64,000 nucleotides of DNA. Origin: Gammaproteobacteria bacterium UBA7803. Lineage in GTDB: Bacteria; Pseudomonadota; Gammaproteobacteria; Pseudomonadales; Azotimanducaceae. The DNA lies in NCBI GenBank assembly GCA_002480525.1, contig DLCH01000063.1:25853-89852 (forward strand), read 5' to 3'. This document shows positions 1-8,846 of this stretch, in pieces. A model generated the notes under the pieces. It was not told the DNA's origin. It saw nothing but the letters and a program-made list of their open reading frames with translations, and ran no database searches. The first letter of the stretch is position 1, and each line of letters starts with the position of its first letter. A program made the position numbers and the translations under genes.

Positions 1-2
1 CA

Positions 3-905
3 AAGTCGCTGGCGACGGGTTTGCCCTATGCGAGCTGCCGCCCCGTGGTGATCGGCAGCGTAGCAGCGGTTGCGCTGGGTGCCGAGGTGGCGGGGGCTGA
101 CTTGAAGGTCCGGCGGATCGGGGATCTGTCGCGGGCGGGACGTGAGGAGGGCACCGTGGACGTCCTCGATCCGGACAACCTCGAGGCGTCGGAGATCGAG
201 CCCGGTGTTGCCAAGGCGAGTTGCGGGCGTGCCAACGCGCAGTGGCTCCAAGCCGCCACCGACCTGGCCATGTCGGGGCGGATCGCAGCCAGTGTGATGG
301 CGCCGGTCAACGGCGAGGCGCTGGCGAGAGGCGGCATGACAGGGGGGCTGCCAGGCACCGATCCGGGTTCCCTGTATCTGACGTTGCTGTCCGGGCCGTT
401 GCGTGTTGTGCATGTGTTCGATCACGTTCCCCTGGAGGACGTCTGCCGGAACCTCTCCCAGGAGCTCGTCACAACTGCGATCGTCCGCACGGCCGAGTCC
501 CTCGAGCGCTGGGGAATCGCCAATCCGCGTGTCGGCGTTGCCGGGCTGAACCCGCACGCGCTCGGGCGCCAGGAAAGTGCGTCGATCGAGCCTGGCGTGG
601 CGGCGGCAGCGGCGGCCGGGATTGCCGTCGAAGGTCCCGTTGCACCGGACACCGTGTTCCGGCGCTGCATCGAGGGCCGCTACGACGTGGTGATTGCCAT
701 GTTCCACGACCAGGGCCATATCGCCATCAAGACCTGGGGTTTCGAAGGCAACTGCGCTGTGTTTCTGGGCGCGCCCTACCTGTTTCTGAGCGTTGGGCAC
801 GGCACGGCCTACGACATTGCCGGGCGGGGGGTTGCCGATCACCGGATGATGCTGTCCGCCCTTCTTCAGGCTGCGAGTCTGGCATCGGGTCGCGGGTTTT
901 GTTGA
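3..905 (+). CDS. PdxA-family 4-phospho-threonine/erythronate-type dehydrogenase, 5' partial
   Basis: The reading frame is open from base 3, so the gene begins upstream of the window and only about the C-terminal 300 residues are seen (the family is usually about 330). Family members oxidise a phosphorylated hydroxy-acid such as 4-phosphohydroxy-L-threonine with NAD and then decarboxylate it. Visible family marks are a histidine in the VFDHVPLEDV segment, the MFHDQGH motif near the C-terminal third and the SVGHGTAYDIAG motif, which together supply the three metal-binding histidines. The HDQGH variant with IAIKTWGFEGN looks more like the divergent PdxA2 branch used in sugar-acid catabolism than the vitamin B6 enzyme. 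No second B6 gene is adjacent, so a catabolic role is inferred. The stop is TGA at 903-905. Confidence 0.85.
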   Translation, partial: KSLATGLPYASCRPVVIGSVAAVALGAEVAGADLKVRRIGDLSRAGREEGTVDVLDPDNLEASEIEPGVAKASCGRANAQWLQAATDLAMSGRIAASVMAPVNGEALARGGMTGGLPGTDPGSLYLTLLSGPLRVVHVFDHVPLEDVCRNLSQELVTTAIVRTAESLERWGIANPRVGVAGLNPHALGRQESASIEPGVAAAAAAGIAVEGPVAPDTVFRRCIEGRYDVVIAMFHDQGHIAIKTWGFEGNCAVFLGAPYLFLSVGHGTAYDIAGRGVADHRMMLSALLQAASLASGRGFC

Positions 906-939
906 GCCGACCCTCGTCTTGTCGCGGCATCAAGATGAT

Positions 940-955
940 TGTAAACTAGCGTACT
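940..955. promoter_or_regulatory. 16-bp palindrome, candidate shared operator (site 1)
   Basis: TGTAAACTAGCGTACT has the GTA-N8-TAC layout of the repeated palindrome in this window and matches 11 of 14 arm positions of the best copy. It lies 25 bp upstream of the small lipoprotein gene and overlaps a TTGTAA hexamer that could be a -35 box. Confidence 0.5.
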
Positions 956-980
956 AAACGCTTTGAATGAGGCTTGGACC

Positions 981-1187
981 ATGCGCTGGAAGGCAGCAGT
1001 TCTGGTGGCGTTATTGCTCCTGACGTCGTGTGCGGTCGCGCATGCGCCCAATTCACTGGCCGGCCTCAAGCGACAGGCCGAGGTTGAACGGATCATGGCC
1101 ATCAAGCGATGTGTGTTGGACGATGTGGCGCGGCACTGGCCGAAAGTGGTGTACTACAAAGACGGGACTCCGCCGCACTGCCTTTGA
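981..1187 (+). CDS. small putative lipoprotein of unknown function
   Basis: This 68-residue protein starts at ATG 981; an in-frame TTG at 963 is also possible, but the ATG is preceded by a GAGG about nine bases upstream and gives a standard signal peptide. Residues 1-16 are a basic then hydrophobic stretch ending in a lipobox (LTSC) with the modified cysteine at residue 17, so it should be exported and lipidated. The mature part is about 50 residues, contains two further cysteines and ends in a KDGTPPHCL tail. I do not recognise a family. A candidate operator lies just upstream, so it may share regulation with the catabolic genes. Confidence 0.6.
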   Translation: MRWKAAVLVALLLLTSCAVAHAPNSLAGLKRQAEVERIMAIKRCVLDDVARHWPKVVYYKDGTPPHCL

Positions 1188-1208
1188 GATCCTAAAGGTC
1201 AGGCTTCC

Positions 1209-1677
1209 CGTAGCCGGGCCGTTTATGGCCGCAACGCCGACACCCCGATGCCGTTCGTAGCCGCCCGCTCGCCCGGCGACTCCTTCGACACCGCCATCGA
1301 GGCGGTGCGGCTTTTGACGACGTCGTGGCGAAGAAGACGGCAGCGGACACCCGGATCTCCACTTGGTGCACGGCGAGCCGCTGATCTACGGGCGTGATCG
1401 CGACAAGGGCCTGAAGCTCGATCCGCAAACCCTGACCCTCGAGGCCGTGACCATCGGCCAGGACGGTGTCAGCGAGGGCGACCTCGCCGTGCACGACGAG
1501 ACCAACCCGGTGCTCGCACAGATGCCGATCATCCTGGCACCGCCGCTGCCCACGGCCATGGGGGTGATTCACCGCCACCAGGCCCGGGCCTTCGACGCCA
1601 ACTTCGCCATCGGCAAGCCGCGGGAGCGCAGGGTGCTGGTGCTGCTGCATCGGTGGAACATGCTGGATCGGAGATGA
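1209..1677 (+). pseudogene. decayed korA-korB remnant (2-oxoacid:ferredoxin oxidoreductase)
   Basis: Two fragments are recognisable. At about 1209-1313 the plus strand encodes VYGRNADTPMPFVAARSPGD followed by SFDTAIEAVRL, which resembles the middle of the KorA alpha subunit. It jumps directly to a KorB-like segment (AFDDVVAKKTAADT, from about 1310) that is separated by a one-base frameshift near 1350 from HLVHGEPLIYGRDRDKGLKL and a long KorB-like C-terminal part to 1677 (motifs EDG-like GQDGVSEGDLAVHDE and PTAMGVIHR). Most of both subunits is missing, so an active thiamine-diphosphate enzyme is impossible. The 163 bases from 1678 to 1840, up to the stop of the next gene, show no feature I can support. 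The assignment rests on motif resemblance only. Confidence 0.6.
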
Positions 1678-1840
1678 AGCCGGCATCACGCTGCCCCACC
1701 GGTGCTTGGGTGCGTTTGCGGCTTCCCCGGTGGCCCCGAGCTGGGCGACCTGCTGCGGCCCCGACTGGGCCCTGTGGAGGACGTGGCTGTGTAGGGTGAC
1801 CCGGTTGGGCCGAAGCCCGGAGGTTCCCGTTGCAGATCTC

Positions 1841-3508
1841 TCAGTGCTCGGCGCCGGAGACGTTGCCGACGGCGGCACTAGCAAAATCCGTGACGCTCTT
1901 GTAATCGGCCTTGCCATTCGGTGCCCGCAGGGGGACCTTCGAGATCAGGATCCGCTTCGGCGCCTTGTAGGGTGCGAGCTGTGACTTGACGTGCTCGCGC
2001 AGCGCAGCCTCGTCGAATCTCGCCGGATCCACAGGGACGACGACGCCGGTGACTGCCTGCCCCCAGCGCTCGTCCGGCACGCCCACGACGAGTGCGTCCT
2101 CCACGTTGGGGTGGGTCTTTAGCGCTTCCTCGACTTCCTCGGGATAGATCTTCTCGCCGCCGGAGTTGATGCACACGGAACCCCGGCCGAGCAGGGTCAG
2201 TGTGCCGTCGGCCTGGACGACACACCAGTCGCCCGGCACGGAGTAGCGCACGCCGTCGATCACGGGGAACGTCCTGGCCGTTTTCTCCGGATCCTTGTAG
2301 TACCCCACCGGAATCGGGCCGGGTCGGGCTATGAAACCCGGTTCGCCGCTACCGGGCTGCACGGGCCGATGGTCTTCGGTGAACACCTTGCAGTGCTCGC
2401 CGATGGTGAACTTGGCCGTGGTCGGCTCCTCGTTGCCGGTGGTGCGGGAGGTGCCGAAGCCGATGGCTTCGGAGGCGCCGAAGGAGTCCATCAGCACCAT
2501 GTTGGGGTTGTGGCGCAGCAGCCCGCGCTTCACCTCCGGGGACCACATGACGCCCGAGCTGACGATGCCCATCACGCTGGAGAGATCGTAGCTGCCGGGT
2601 TTCTCCTCGAGGGCGCGCAGCAGGGGCTTGGCAAACGCGTCGCCGACGATGGCGAGCGAGTTGACGCGATAGCGCTCGACCGTCGCCCACATGGCGTGCG
2701 GATCGAGACTGTGTTCCGGCACCGTGACCACGCAGCCGCCCTGGCTCAGCGTGTTGATGCTCGTCAGCATGGCGGTGCCGTGCATGAGCGGACAGGCGGC
2801 CAGCATCTTGCCACGCATGGGCGCCTTGGCGACGCGCTGGGCGTGCTCTGCCGGGGATTCGGGTGCTGGCTGGCCGGGATTCAGCAGTGATGACCCGGAG
2901 CCGCCGGCCTGCCAGATTGCCTCATGCTCCCACATCACGCCCTTGGGCATGCCGGTGGTGCCTCCGGTATAGATGAAAAGCAGGTCCTTGCCGCTGCGTT
3001 CGACGTCCAGCGGCGAGCCGTCGCCTTCGCCGACGACGTCGCCGTAGCACACGGCGAAATGCGCGGCACGATCTTGCGGCTCCTCGAAATAGGGTGTGAC
3101 CTCGATCCAGACACGAACCTTCGGCAGCCGCGGGCGCAGCGCCGCCACGTGCTCGCGGAACTCGGCGCCGTACACGACGGCCTCGGCGTCCGAGTTGTCG
3201 AGGATGTAGTGCAGCTCGTTGTCGCGATATCGGTAGTTGACGTTCACGTGGACATAACGGCCCTTGAAGCTCGCGACCATCGTCTCGATGTAGGCTGGGC
3301 AGTTGCGCATGTAGTGCGCGACCTTGCTGTCCGGGCGCAGGCCCTGGGCGGCCAGATAGCGGGCCAGTCGATTGCTGCGTCGCATCAGCTCCGGCCATGA
3401 GATCGTGATGCCTGACGAGCCGCCCGGGCCGGCATGGATGCAGGCCGGATGCTCTTCGTTGCTGACCTCGGCGATGGCTTCAAAAATGTCGGCGAAGTTC
3501 CAGGCCAT
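1841..3508 (-). CDS. fatty-acid/steroid-type acyl-CoA synthetase (ANL superfamily, FadD19-like)
   Basis: This 555-residue enzyme should activate a carboxylic acid with ATP and CoA through an acyl-adenylate. The ANL phosphate loop YTGGTTGMPKG is at residues 180-190, the SGGEKIYPEEVE hinge region near 450 and the catalytic lysine of PNGKADYK near 530. The N-terminal MAWNFADIFEAIAE and the overall pattern resemble the FadD19/FadD17 group that activates steroid side chains, an inference from family resemblance. I chose ATG 3508 rather than the in-frame TTG at 3520 because GGAG sits eight bases upstream of the ATG. It is the last gene of a nine-gene minus-strand operon and begins 12 bases after the LLM gene stop, so it is probably translationally coupled. 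It is the only CoA ligase in the window. Confidence 0.88.
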   Translation of the reverse strand: MAWNFADIFEAIAEVSNEEHPACIHAGPGGSSGITISWPELMRRSNRLARYLAAQGLRPDSKVAHYMRNCPAYIETMVASFKGRYVHVNVNYRYRDNELHYILDNSDAEAVVYGAEFREHVAALRPRLPKVRVWIEVTPYFEEPQDRAAHFAVCYGDVVGEGDGSPLDVERSGKDLLFIYTGGTTGMPKGVMWEHEAIWQAGGSGSSLLNPGQPAPESPAEHAQRVAKAPMRGKMLAACPLMHGTAMLTSINTLSQGGCVVTVPEHSLDPHAMWATVERYRVNSLAIVGDAFAKPLLRALEEKPGSYDLSSVMGIVSSGVMWSPEVKRGLLRHNPNMVLMDSFGASEAIGFGTSRTTGNEEPTTAKFTIGEHCKVFTEDHRPVQPGSGEPGFIARPGPIPVGYYKDPEKTARTFPVIDGVRYSVPGDWCVVQADGTLTLLGRGSVCINSGGEKIYPEEVEEALKTHPNVEDALVVGVPDERWGQAVTGVVVPVDPARFDEAALREHVKSQLAPYKAPKRILISKVPLRAPNGKADYKSVTDFASAAVGNVSGAEH

Positions 3509-3520
3509 GGCATTCTCCAA

Positions 3521-4651
3521 TCAGTTATCGGCGAAATTCGGCATCACCTTGCGGGCAAACAGGTCGAGGGAGTCCTGTAGCTGCGCCGGCGTGTGCAGGC
3601 CCTGGGGAATGAGCAGGAAAGCCTCTTCGATGGGCACGCTCTTCGACACTGTTTCGATCTGCCGGTTCAAGGTATCGGGAGAACCGACGAGCAGCTGGGG
3701 CAGCCCTTGTCCAAAGGGCGTGGCCCAGGTTTTCCAGAACCACTCCATGTCTTCGAACAAGGCCTGGGCCTTGGCATCGGTCTCGGCGCACACCGCGATG
3801 CCGCCCCAGCAGGCCTGCTCCCCCGGGACCACGTCGTGGCCGTGGCGTCTGGCCTCTTGCTCCCATTCGCGCCACAACAGCTCGAGGAACTCGGTGTTGC
3901 CCGACAGCACGATTGGCCGCCCCTTGTAACGGGCCCAGAATTTCGCCGTCCGCAAGCTCTGCGAGAAGCCGCCGTAGAGCGGGATGGTCGCCTGGTAAGG
4001 CTTGGGCGCAATGCCCACCTCGTGCACGCGCATGTCGGTGTCCACGCCCCGGCCGTATTGAACGTAGACCGGGTGATCGTGAGGATTGACGAATTCCGGC
4101 GGCGGGAACTGCCAGAACCTGCCCTGGTGGTTGAGGGTGTCGTGACCGAGGGCCTTGACGACCACGTCGACGAACTCCGCGAAATACTCGCGGTTCAGCT
4201 CGTTCTCCGGGCGATCCGCGTTCCAGGGCCCGACGGCGGCGAGCTCCGGGCGGATCTTGTAGTTCTCGACCCAGCGGGCCTGATAGCCGCGCACCAGGCC
4301 CACGCCGAACCGGCCCTTCAACATGTGATCCAGGGTCGCGATCTTCTCGGCCGTCATCAGCGGGTTGTTGACGGTGCTGACGAACCCGCAGGTGACGATG
4401 CGCAGTTGGCGGGTGTGCTGACCCAGCCACATGGCCATCAGACACGGGTCGTTGGAGATCTCGAAGCCTTCGATCTGCAGATGGTGCTCGGGGTGGCCGA
4501 AGGCGAAGTAGCCGGCATCGTCGGCGAAGGCCGCCACTTCGCCGAGCTCGTCGAGCATCCGCTGGTAGAGCTCGGGCCGGCGGCCGGCCATGCCGGCCTC
4601 GAGCTCGGAGCGGCGCCCGATGGTGCAGTAGACGAACAGGCCGAACTTCAT
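3521..4651 (-). CDS. LLM-class flavin-dependent monooxygenase (luciferase-like)
   Basis: The 376-residue protein has the luciferase-like TIM-barrel pattern: MKFGLFVYC at the start, an EHHLQIEGFEISN segment near residue 55, and GRFGVGLVRGYQARWVENY around residues 115-132. Such enzymes use reduced FMN or F420; some are type II Baeyer-Villiger monooxygenases that open cyclic ketones. The cofactor and substrate cannot be read from the sequence. Its start overlaps the stop of the upstream amidohydrolase by four bases (ATGA), showing tight coupling. With the BVMO at the head of this operon it suggests oxygen insertion into a ketone followed by hydrolysis by the co-transcribed amidohydrolases, which is inference. 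Confidence 0.85.
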   Translation of the reverse strand: MKFGLFVYCTIGRRSELEAGMAGRRPELYQRMLDELGEVAAFADDAGYFAFGHPEHHLQIEGFEISNDPCLMAMWLGQHTRQLRIVTCGFVSTVNNPLMTAEKIATLDHMLKGRFGVGLVRGYQARWVENYKIRPELAAVGPWNADRPENELNREYFAEFVDVVVKALGHDTLNHQGRFWQFPPPEFVNPHDHPVYVQYGRGVDTDMRVHEVGIAPKPYQATIPLYGGFSQSLRTAKFWARYKGRPIVLSGNTEFLELLWREWEQEARRHGHDVVPGEQACWGGIAVCAETDAKAQALFEDMEWFWKTWATPFGQGLPQLLVGSPDTLNRQIETVSKSVPIEEAFLLIPQGLHTPAQLQDSLDLFARKVMPNFADN

Positions 4652-6333
4652 GCGGCCCGTCCGTTGCGCAGCAGCCTGCCGGGCAGGGCGCCATTGCCCG
4701 CGATCTGATCCTCGTCCGCCTGGCGCAGCAGCGTTCCGTTGACGATCACCGCCTCGATGCCGCGGGCGCGGCTGATGAGGCGCTCCGCCCCGGCGGGCTG
4801 GTCCGTCACCCGCTCCAGCGGGCTTGCCCCCACGGTGTCCGGATCGAAGATCACGATGTCAGCGGGCCGGTCGACGGCGAGCAGCCCGCGATCGGCGATG
4901 CCGAACACCGTCGCCGGCAGCGAGGTGAGCATCTGCACCGCCCGCTCCAAGGAAAGCACCCCGGTTTCCCGCACCCAATGGCCGAGCAGGTGGGTGCTGT
5001 AGCACGCATCGCAGAGCTGACTGGCGTGGGCGCCGGCGTCGGAGAGCCCCAGCACCACATGATCGTTGCCGAGCATCGTCGCCACTTCCGATTCGTCGGC
5101 ATTGGCCACCGGCATGCGAATGCGGGTGTCGAGCTCCTCCTCGATGACGAGATCGAGCATGAAATCGGCGATGCGCTTACCCTTTTCTGCGGCGAGCTGC
5201 GGGAGCAGACGCTCCTGGTACTCCGGGTGCAACCGGCTGTAGGAGACCACCGCCTTGGCGAACGCGTCGGTCAGTGCGCCGCCCTCGATCATGCGATGGA
5301 ACTCGCCGCGGAAATCCTCGGAGGCGTATGCCTGCATGCGGCTGGCCGGGTCGGCGCCGGAGAGCTTGTTGAACACCGGGTTCATGTCCAGCAGGAACGG
5401 TTCCTTCAGGGTGAACTCCAGCACCAGCGGCCGGCAGGCTACCTGGGGCCAGACGTCCGCGCCGCGCGCCTGAATGGCGGCGGATCGTTCGAGCTGGTCC
5501 GTGACCGAGCTGTTGCGCAGCAGCCCGCCGCCGCCGAGCAGCGCCGTCCAGCTCACGCGGATGCCGTGGCTGCTCGCCAGACGCTCGAACTCGGGCAGCG
5601 CCAGGCCCTTGCCGATGGTGGCCTGCATCACGCCGCGGCCGGCGGCGGGAACGGTGGCCGCCAGCGCGTCGACTTCCTCGAAGCCCGCGAGCCGGCTCGG
5701 TACCGGCCGGCCCTCGAACCCGACGTGGGTGGCGGCCTTCGACGTGGCGAAGCCGAGGCCACCCGCGGCGATCGCTTGACGCACGATCCGCTGCATCTTG
5801 GCAATCTCGTCGGCGGTGGCTTCCCGCTCGGTCGCCTCTTCGCCCATCACATACAGGCGCACGGGCGTGTGGCCCACCAGGGCCGCGACGTTGATCGCAC
5901 TGCCGCGGCGCTCGATGGCGTCGAGATACTCGGGGAAGGTTTCGAAGGGCCAGTCGTCGCCGAGGCCCGCGAACAGCGCCTCGGCGGTCATTCCCTCCAC
6001 CTTCTCGAGGGTCCGCACGATGAGCTCCCGATGCGCCGGCCGGGTCGGCGCGATGCCGAAGCCGCAGTTGCCCATGACCACGGTCGTCACGCCGTGCCAG
6101 GGAGAGATCGTCAGCATCCGGTCCCACAGGATCTGGGCATCGTAGTGGGTGTGAATGTCGACGAAGCCCGGCGCGACCACCTTGCCGCCGGCGTCGAGCG
6201 AGCGTTTCGCCTTGCCGGTCACATCGCCCATGGCCACGATGCGGCCGTCCTCGATCGCGATGCTGCCGGTACGGCCGGGCGCACCGGAGCCGTCCACCAG
6301 CGTGCCGTTGTCGATTCTCAGATCGAACGTCAT
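4648..6333 (-). CDS. amidohydrolase, N-acyl-D-amino-acid deacylase type
   Basis: The 561-residue protein begins with the small beta-sandwich (RIDNGTLVDGSGAPGRTGSI) typical of urease-superfamily amidohydrolases, then the metal motif HTHYD near residue 61, the MGNCGFG loop near 93 whose cysteine bridges the metal in D-aminoacylases, and SDAGAH near 435 with the catalytic aspartate. The family cleaves amide bonds of N-acyl-D-amino acids, but many members in catabolic clusters act on other cyclic amides or lactones, so the substrate is open. GGGAGG lies about nine bases upstream of the ATG. A clear paralogue sits at 25687-27387, also next to an amidohydrolase_2 gene. Confidence 0.85.
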   Translation of the reverse strand: MTFDLRIDNGTLVDGSGAPGRTGSIAIEDGRIVAMGDVTGKAKRSLDAGGKVVAPGFVDIHTHYDAQILWDRMLTISPWHGVTTVVMGNCGFGIAPTRPAHRELIVRTLEKVEGMTAEALFAGLGDDWPFETFPEYLDAIERRGSAINVAALVGHTPVRLYVMGEEATEREATADEIAKMQRIVRQAIAAGGLGFATSKAATHVGFEGRPVPSRLAGFEEVDALAATVPAAGRGVMQATIGKGLALPEFERLASSHGIRVSWTALLGGGGLLRNSSVTDQLERSAAIQARGADVWPQVACRPLVLEFTLKEPFLLDMNPVFNKLSGADPASRMQAYASEDFRGEFHRMIEGGALTDAFAKAVVSYSRLHPEYQERLLPQLAAEKGKRIADFMLDLVIEEELDTRIRMPVANADESEVATMLGNDHVVLGLSDAGAHASQLCDACYSTHLLGHWVRETGVLSLERAVQMLTSLPATVFGIADRGLLAVDRPADIVIFDPDTVGASPLERVTDQPAGAERLISRARGIEAVIVNGTLLRQADEDQIAGNGALPGRLLRNGRAA

Positions 6334-6351
6334 GGGGTTGCCTCCCGGTGT

Positions 6352-7458
6352 TCAGTGCACCTCTATGCCGTACCAGCCGGCGACGTTGTCGTGGCAGATC
6401 CAGTCCTTCTCCTGTTCGGTCAGGTGAGCCGTCTGCTCGGCGAGCACCGCTTGCGACCGGGGCCAGGTGGAATCGCTGTGGGGGAAATCGCTCGCCCACA
6501 TCAGCCGCCGCACGTTCACCAGATCCTTGCACTGGAACGCCACGTAGTCGTCCTGGAAGGTCATGGCGACATGCTCGCGAAAGTATTCGCTGGGCTTGCG
6601 TTCGAGCGGCGGCGCCTTCATCCAGTAGCGATGGTATTCGTAGGCGTGGTCCATGCGGTACATGTAGTGGGGCACCCATCCCGCGTCCGCTTCCGCGCAG
6701 ACCAGCTTCAGCCCGGGATGCCGGTCGAACACGCCGGAGAAGATGAACAGCCCCATCACGTCCTGGCAGCTGCGGATGATCTGCAGGAAGGCGTTGATCT
6801 TGGGGCCGCGCGTCGCGTCCAGGCCGCTGGAGCGTGAGGTCAGAATGTGGAACGACAGGGGCATGTCGAGGTCGGTGGCCGCCTCCCACAGCGGATCGAA
6901 ACGCGGGTCGTCGTAGTCGAATTCGGTGCCCGGCTCGCCCGGCATCATCACGCCGACGAACCCGAGCTTGCGCATCTCCTCGAGCTCACGCACGGCGGCT
7001 TCCACGCTGGTGACGGCGGTCTGGCCGAGGCCGAAGACCCGGCCCGGGGCGCCGGCGCAATACTCGGCGAGCCAGCGGTTGTAGGCCTCCATACAGGCTT
7101 GCTTGTACTCGGGGTCGGGGTGGTTGCACAGCACCATGCCCACCGTGGGGTAGAGGATCTCTGCCGCGATGCCGTCCCGCTCCTGGTCGGCCTGCCGGGC
7201 CTTCGGGTCCCAGCCGGAGCGGTGCAGGTCCTTGAAGGCAACGCCGTCGGCCTTGATGTCCTTGGGGTCGAGACCGGCTGCAGCGACGAGACCCAGGGGA
7301 ATGGGCGAGGGCATCCCGTCGATGACGAACACATCGCCGAGCCCCTGCATCTCCGTGACGTGCGGCGCCTTGTCCCGGTATCGGGGGCCGATGTGGGCGG
7401 TGTAGCAGTCCGGGGGCTCCGTGATGTGAGAATCGGCTGAAATGATCGGCTTGCTCAT
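6352..7458 (-). CDS. amidohydrolase_2 family metal hydrolase/decarboxylase
   Basis: The 368-residue protein is of the ACMSD-like amidohydrolase_2 type. The first metal motif is SADSHITEPPDCY (D-x-H rather than H-x-H), a barrel histidine is in PLSFHIL, and the C-terminal ASDFPHSDSTWP supplies the metal-binding aspartate. Family members hydrolyse C-C or C-N bonds or decarboxylate. The protein is paralogous to the one at 23293-24444, sharing the start (ISAD-H--EPP-CY) and the end (AEQT-HLTEQ). Its ATG overlaps the stop of the preceding operon gene by four bases. Substrate unknown. Confidence 0.82.
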   Translation of the reverse strand: MSKPIISADSHITEPPDCYTAHIGPRYRDKAPHVTEMQGLGDVFVIDGMPSPIPLGLVAAAGLDPKDIKADGVAFKDLHRSGWDPKARQADQERDGIAAEILYPTVGMVLCNHPDPEYKQACMEAYNRWLAEYCAGAPGRVFGLGQTAVTSVEAAVRELEEMRKLGFVGVMMPGEPGTEFDYDDPRFDPLWEAATDLDMPLSFHILTSRSSGLDATRGPKINAFLQIIRSCQDVMGLFIFSGVFDRHPGLKLVCAEADAGWVPHYMYRMDHAYEYHRYWMKAPPLERKPSEYFREHVAMTFQDDYVAFQCKDLVNVRRLMWASDFPHSDSTWPRSQAVLAEQTAHLTEQEKDWICHDNVAGWYGIEVH

Positions 7459-8846
7459 GAGGCGCTCTCCTGGAGGTGTGGCGCGATGACGGTACCGTCG
7501 AAGAACCGGGGGTTGACGGCGGTGTACAGGGAAACCGCATTGCCGAACACGAAGTCGCGGAAGTTCGCGGGCGTGATCAGCCCGTGCTCGACGAGCTCGT
7601 AGGCCTCCGCCAGCACGCCGCTCATGTCCGGCACGTCCCAGTGCCCGATGTCGGAGCTGAACAGTGCCTTGAGCTCGGCGCCGAATGGGTTGCCGCGGCG
7701 GTTGAAGGCAAACTGGTTGATCGGGTCGTCCGCTTCGCAGCCGAAATGGAACGGCTCGACGAAAAGCTCGACGATCTGCTCGGCGCGGTCGATCTGCAAG
7801 GCGGCGAACTCGTCCAGAGTGGCCGGATCCTCGTTCGGGTTGGACAGGATCCGCAGCGTCCGGTCGAGCTCTTTCTTCTTGTCCACGAAGGGCTTGGGGG
7901 CGTAGCGGTCGAACAGGCGCTCGAGCTCGGCCCGGTCGAGCATGGCCGGATCGTAGTGGCGCAGGGCCTCGACGTTACGCTTTTCCCAATGGCCGATCAG
8001 ATCGGAAAACAGATTGCAGGCCCAGCCGACTCCGCCCTCCAGAAAAGCGAACGTGAGGCCGGGAAAACGCCGGGTCACGCCGCCGAGGAACAGCGACCGG
8101 CATATCGCCTCCTGCGCGGCGGCGAAATTGCCGATGTGGTTATAGACGTAACTCTTGTCGCTGGCCCGGCTGCCCCAGCCCATGCCGGAGGAGTGGAATG
8201 CCGGGGCGAATCCGAGGCGCTCGCAGGCGGCCCAGACCGGGTCGTAGTCGTAGGCGTTGTGGAATCCGACGACGTCGAGCCGCCGGCGGCCGTTGACATC
8301 GCGCTGGCACATGCCGCCGAGCAGCACGGCCTTCAGCCCCAGCGCTCGGGCGTGCTCCAATTCCGCCACGGCTTCCCCGGGGGTGTTCATGGGAATGACC
8401 GCCACCGGCGCCAGCCGATCGGCGAATTCGCCGTAGAGCCGGGCATGGTAGAGGTTGAAGGCCCGGCACGCCGCCTGGCGGACCTCGTCCTCCTCGAGGC
8501 CCAGAGCGAACAGCCCGTGGGTCGGGTAGAGCACGGCGAAGTCCAGCCCCATCTCGTCGAGCCGGTCGTACAGCAGGCGAGGGAACATGGCGGTGGCGCG
8601 ATCGAGCGTGTTGCGCGCCGGCACGGCCCACCAGGGCGGCCGGATCGCCAATCCGGGGCCGCCGTTGGCCCTGGCCTCGAGCGCGAGCGGCAGGCCGTCC
8701 AGGCAGCCGCTGCGCTCGAACTGTCGCGCCACCTCGGCTCCCGCGACTTCTCGGCAGTACTCGGCTACCTGGGGCATGAACTCGATGGTGTGGCCATCGG
8801 CATCGATCACCGGATGATCGAGCCGCTCTCGCAGCGAGCTGCTCAT
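7455..8846 (-). CDS. long amidohydrolase_2 family protein
   Basis: This 463-residue member of amidohydrolase_2 carries VIDADGHTIEF at the N-terminus, AFHSSGMGWG in the barrel and SSDIGHWDVPD near residue 405 as the likely metal-binding set. It is about 90 residues longer than the neighbour at 6352-7458 and only distantly similar to it, so the two probably act on different intermediates. The gene overlaps its neighbours by four bases on each side, placing it firmly in the minus-strand operon. No signal peptide is visible, so it should be cytoplasmic. Two different amidohydrolase_2 genes in tandem are common in catabolic operons of uncharacterised proteobacteria; substrate unknown. Confidence 0.78.
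   Translation of the reverse strand: MSSSLRERLDHPVIDADGHTIEFMPQVAEYCREVAGAEVARQFERSGCLDGLPLALEARANGGPGLAIRPPWWAVPARNTLDRATAMFPRLLYDRLDEMGLDFAVLYPTHGLFALGLEEDEVRQAACRAFNLYHARLYGEFADRLAPVAVIPMNTPGEAVAELEHARALGLKAVLLGGMCQRDVNGRRRLDVVGFHNAYDYDPVWAACERLGFAPAFHSSGMGWGSRASDKSYVYNHIGNFAAAQEAICRSLFLGGVTRRFPGLTFAFLEGGVGWACNLFSDLIGHWEKRNVEALRHYDPAMLDRAELERLFDRYAPKPFVDKKKELDRTLRILSNPNEDPATLDEFAALQIDRAEQIVELFVEPFHFGCEADDPINQFAFNRRGNPFGAELKALFSSDIGHWDVPDMSGVLAEAYELVEHGLITPANFRDFVFGNAVSLYTAVNPRFFDGTVIAPHLQESAS

Noticed and set aside
26..358. Long open frames opposite real genes (for example on the minus strand over the PdxA gene and over the BVMOs)
   Set aside because: At this GC content the opposite strand stays open by chance; their translations are Arg/Pro/Ala-rich without domains and they lack ribosome sites.
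4648..6333. D-aminoacylase-like genes as evidence for D-amino-acid catabolism
   Set aside because: There are no racemases, transporters or amino-acid genes nearby; the neighbours are oxygenases and CoA enzymes.
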